From NCBI GenBank assembly GCA_018712465.1, contig DVGY01000036.1, forward strand, positions 1 to 6,363: a stretch of 6,363 bases of DNA. The letters run 5' to 3'. Below, one piece after another: positions 5,394-6,363 of the stretch (its first letter is position 1; each line of letters opens with the position of its first letter). This DNA is from Candidatus Egerieicola pullicola. GTDB taxonomy: Bacteria > Bacillota > Clostridia > Oscillospirales > Ruminococcaceae. The notes below the pieces were generated by a model. The model ran no database searches. It was not told the DNA's origin and saw nothing but the letters and a program-made list of their open reading frames with translations. A program made the position numbers and the translations under genes.

Positions 5394-5444
5394 AAAAATG
5401 ACGTTTTCGGAACGAAATGCTCTGAGAACGTCATCTTTTTATTT
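5394..5444. terminator. Bidirectional terminator between ridA and ldh
   Basis: ATGACGTTTTC (5398-5408) and GAGAACGTCAT (5424-5434) make an 11-bp stem with one G-U pair and a 15-nt loop. On the plus strand it is followed by CTTTTTATTT, and on the minus strand by TTTTTGC (the A run at 5394-5398). It can therefore end both the ilvA-ridA transcript and the converging ldh transcript, whose stop codon is at 5443-5445. Confidence 0.85.
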
Positions 5445-6363
5445 AAGAGAATAATCCTTTGGCAATTTTGCGCAGTGCATGGGCCGAAAAATTCAATTGT
5501 TGCCGCTCTCCTCGATCTAATGCAATGGGTACGGTGGTTTCCACCCCGTCGCTTCCCACAATGGCAGGCATGCTCAATACTACATTGTCAATGCCGTACT
5601 GCCCGTGAAGCATGACCGAAACCGGCAGAATGGACTTTTCGTCCCGCACGATGGCTTCGCAGATTCGCAGCACCGACATGGCAATGCCGTAATAAGTGGC
5701 CTTTTTCTTGGCAATGATTTGGTAAGCGCTGTTTTTTACCGCTTCGGAAATCTGCCGCATGGCTTCTTGATGATGGAAGTAACCCCGCATTTCGCAGATG
5801 TGGTGGATGGGGATACCGGAAACATTGGCGCTGCTCCAAACCGTGATTTCGCTGTCCCCGTGTTCCCCGATGATAAAGGCGTGGATGCTTCTGGGGTCGA
5901 TGCTTAAATGTTCCCCTAGTTGATACTTTAACCGGGAGGTATCCAGTACCGTGCCCGAACCGATCACCCGGTGTTCCGGCATTCCGCTGAGTCGAATGGC
6001 TGCGTGAGTGAGAATGTCCACCGGGTTGGAAACAACCAGCAGAATCCCCTGAAAATTCCGCATGGCGATTTCCGGAATGATGCTGCGGAAAATCCCCACG
6101 TTTTTCTGCACTAAATCCAGCCGGGTTTCTCCCGGCTTTTGATTGGCGCCAGCGGTAACGATAACGATGGCGGCATCGGTAATGTCATCGTAATTTCCGG
6201 CGTAAATTTTCATGGGCTGTGCCAGGGGAATGCCGTGGGCTACATCCAGTGCCTCGCCTTCTGCCTTTTCCTGGTCTACGTCCAGCAGCACCAGCTCGGA
6301 AAATAACCCGCTCTCCATGAGACAGAATGCGGTAGCAGATCCTACAAATCCGCAGCCCACAAT
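5443..6363 (-). CDS. ldh: L-lactate dehydrogenase, first few residues cut by window edge
   Basis: 306 codons and a stop of a cytoplasmic NAD-dependent L-lactate dehydrogenase (pyruvate + NADH to L-lactate + NAD+), which recycles NADH in fermentation. The frame is still open at the right edge (IVGCGFVGSA), so the true start lies outside, probably only about 5-10 codons away; the GTG at 6358-6360 is an internal valine. Numbering from the first visible residue, the Rossmann loop is GCGFVG at 3-8 and Asp28 or Asp30 ends the second strand. AGANQKPGETR at 71-81 holds the mobile-loop arginine Arg81 and Gln75, the residue typical of lactate rather than malate dehydrogenase. The catalytic pair is Asp141 in VLDTSRLKY with His168 in IIGEHGDSE, and Arg144 binds pyruvate. 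The full length would be about 315 residues, as usual. It converges on ridA across a shared terminator. Its promoter is not in the window. Confidence 0.95.
   Translation of the reverse strand: MVGCGFVGSATAFCLMESGLFSELVLLDVDQEKAEGEALDVAHGIPLAQPMKIYAGNYDDITDAAIVIVTAGANQKPGETRLDLVQKNVGIFRSIIPEIAMRNFQGILLVVSNPVDILTHAAIRLSGMPEHRVIGSGTVLDTSRLKYQLGEHLSIDPRSIHAFIIGEHGDSEITVWSSANVSGIPIHHICEMRGYFHHQEAMRQISEAVKNSAYQIIAKKKATYYGIAMSVLRICEAIVRDEKSILPVSVMLHGQYGIDNVVLSMPAIVGSDGVETTVPIALDRGERQQLNFSAHALRKIAKGLFS

Noticed and set aside
5605..5907. 100-codon plus-strand frame opposite ldh
   Set aside because: A shadow of the conserved ldh coding sequence, with no ribosome site or known domain.
5443..6360. GTG at 6358-6360 as the start of ldh
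   Set aside because: The frame continues to the window edge, and this valine sits in the Rossmann motif IVGCGFVG, which must be preceded by a few more residues.

Overview
The window looks like chromosome of a Gram-positive anaerobe of the class Clostridia. The reasons are strong AGGAGG-type ribosome binding sites, TTGACA/TATAAT promoters, a T-box leader, U-tract terminators and a fermentative L-lactate dehydrogenase. The genus cannot be fixed from the sequence; a gut Oscillospiraceae or Lachnospiraceae relative is a guess. The metabolic genes are fairly GC-rich, while the stretch at about 2450-3480 is visibly AT-rich.

Layout from left to right: (1) the first 90 codons of a MIF-family tautomerase on the minus strand, cut by the left edge; (2) a compact divergent promoter region, 271-528; (3) nadE, a full-length glutamine-dependent NAD+ synthetase on the plus strand (529-2448), followed by a hairpin terminator; (4) an AT-rich stretch holding the promoter, ribosome site and first ~118 codons of a UDP-glucose 6-dehydrogenase gene on the minus strand. 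This gene stops abruptly at about 2741, where it meets a plus-strand promoter and leader pointing straight into it. No other well-supported gene lies there; (5) a promoter and T-box riboswitch (about 3450-3754), probably reading tRNA-Ile, followed by ilvA (3786-4976) and ridA (5004-5375) as a two-gene operon; (6) a bidirectional terminator shared with an L-lactate dehydrogenase gene on the minus strand, whose first few codons lie beyond the right edge.

The best functional story is the ilvA-ridA operon. IlvA dehydrates threonine to 2-oxobutyrate through a reactive enamine/imine, and RidA hydrolyses such intermediates. The T-box would turn both genes on when charged tRNA-Ile is scarce, which points to isoleucine biosynthesis. 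NadE and lactate dehydrogenase both concern NAD, but nothing shows that they are linked.

No new multi-gene system is evident. The most unusual object is the broken ugd fragment and its chimeric junction.
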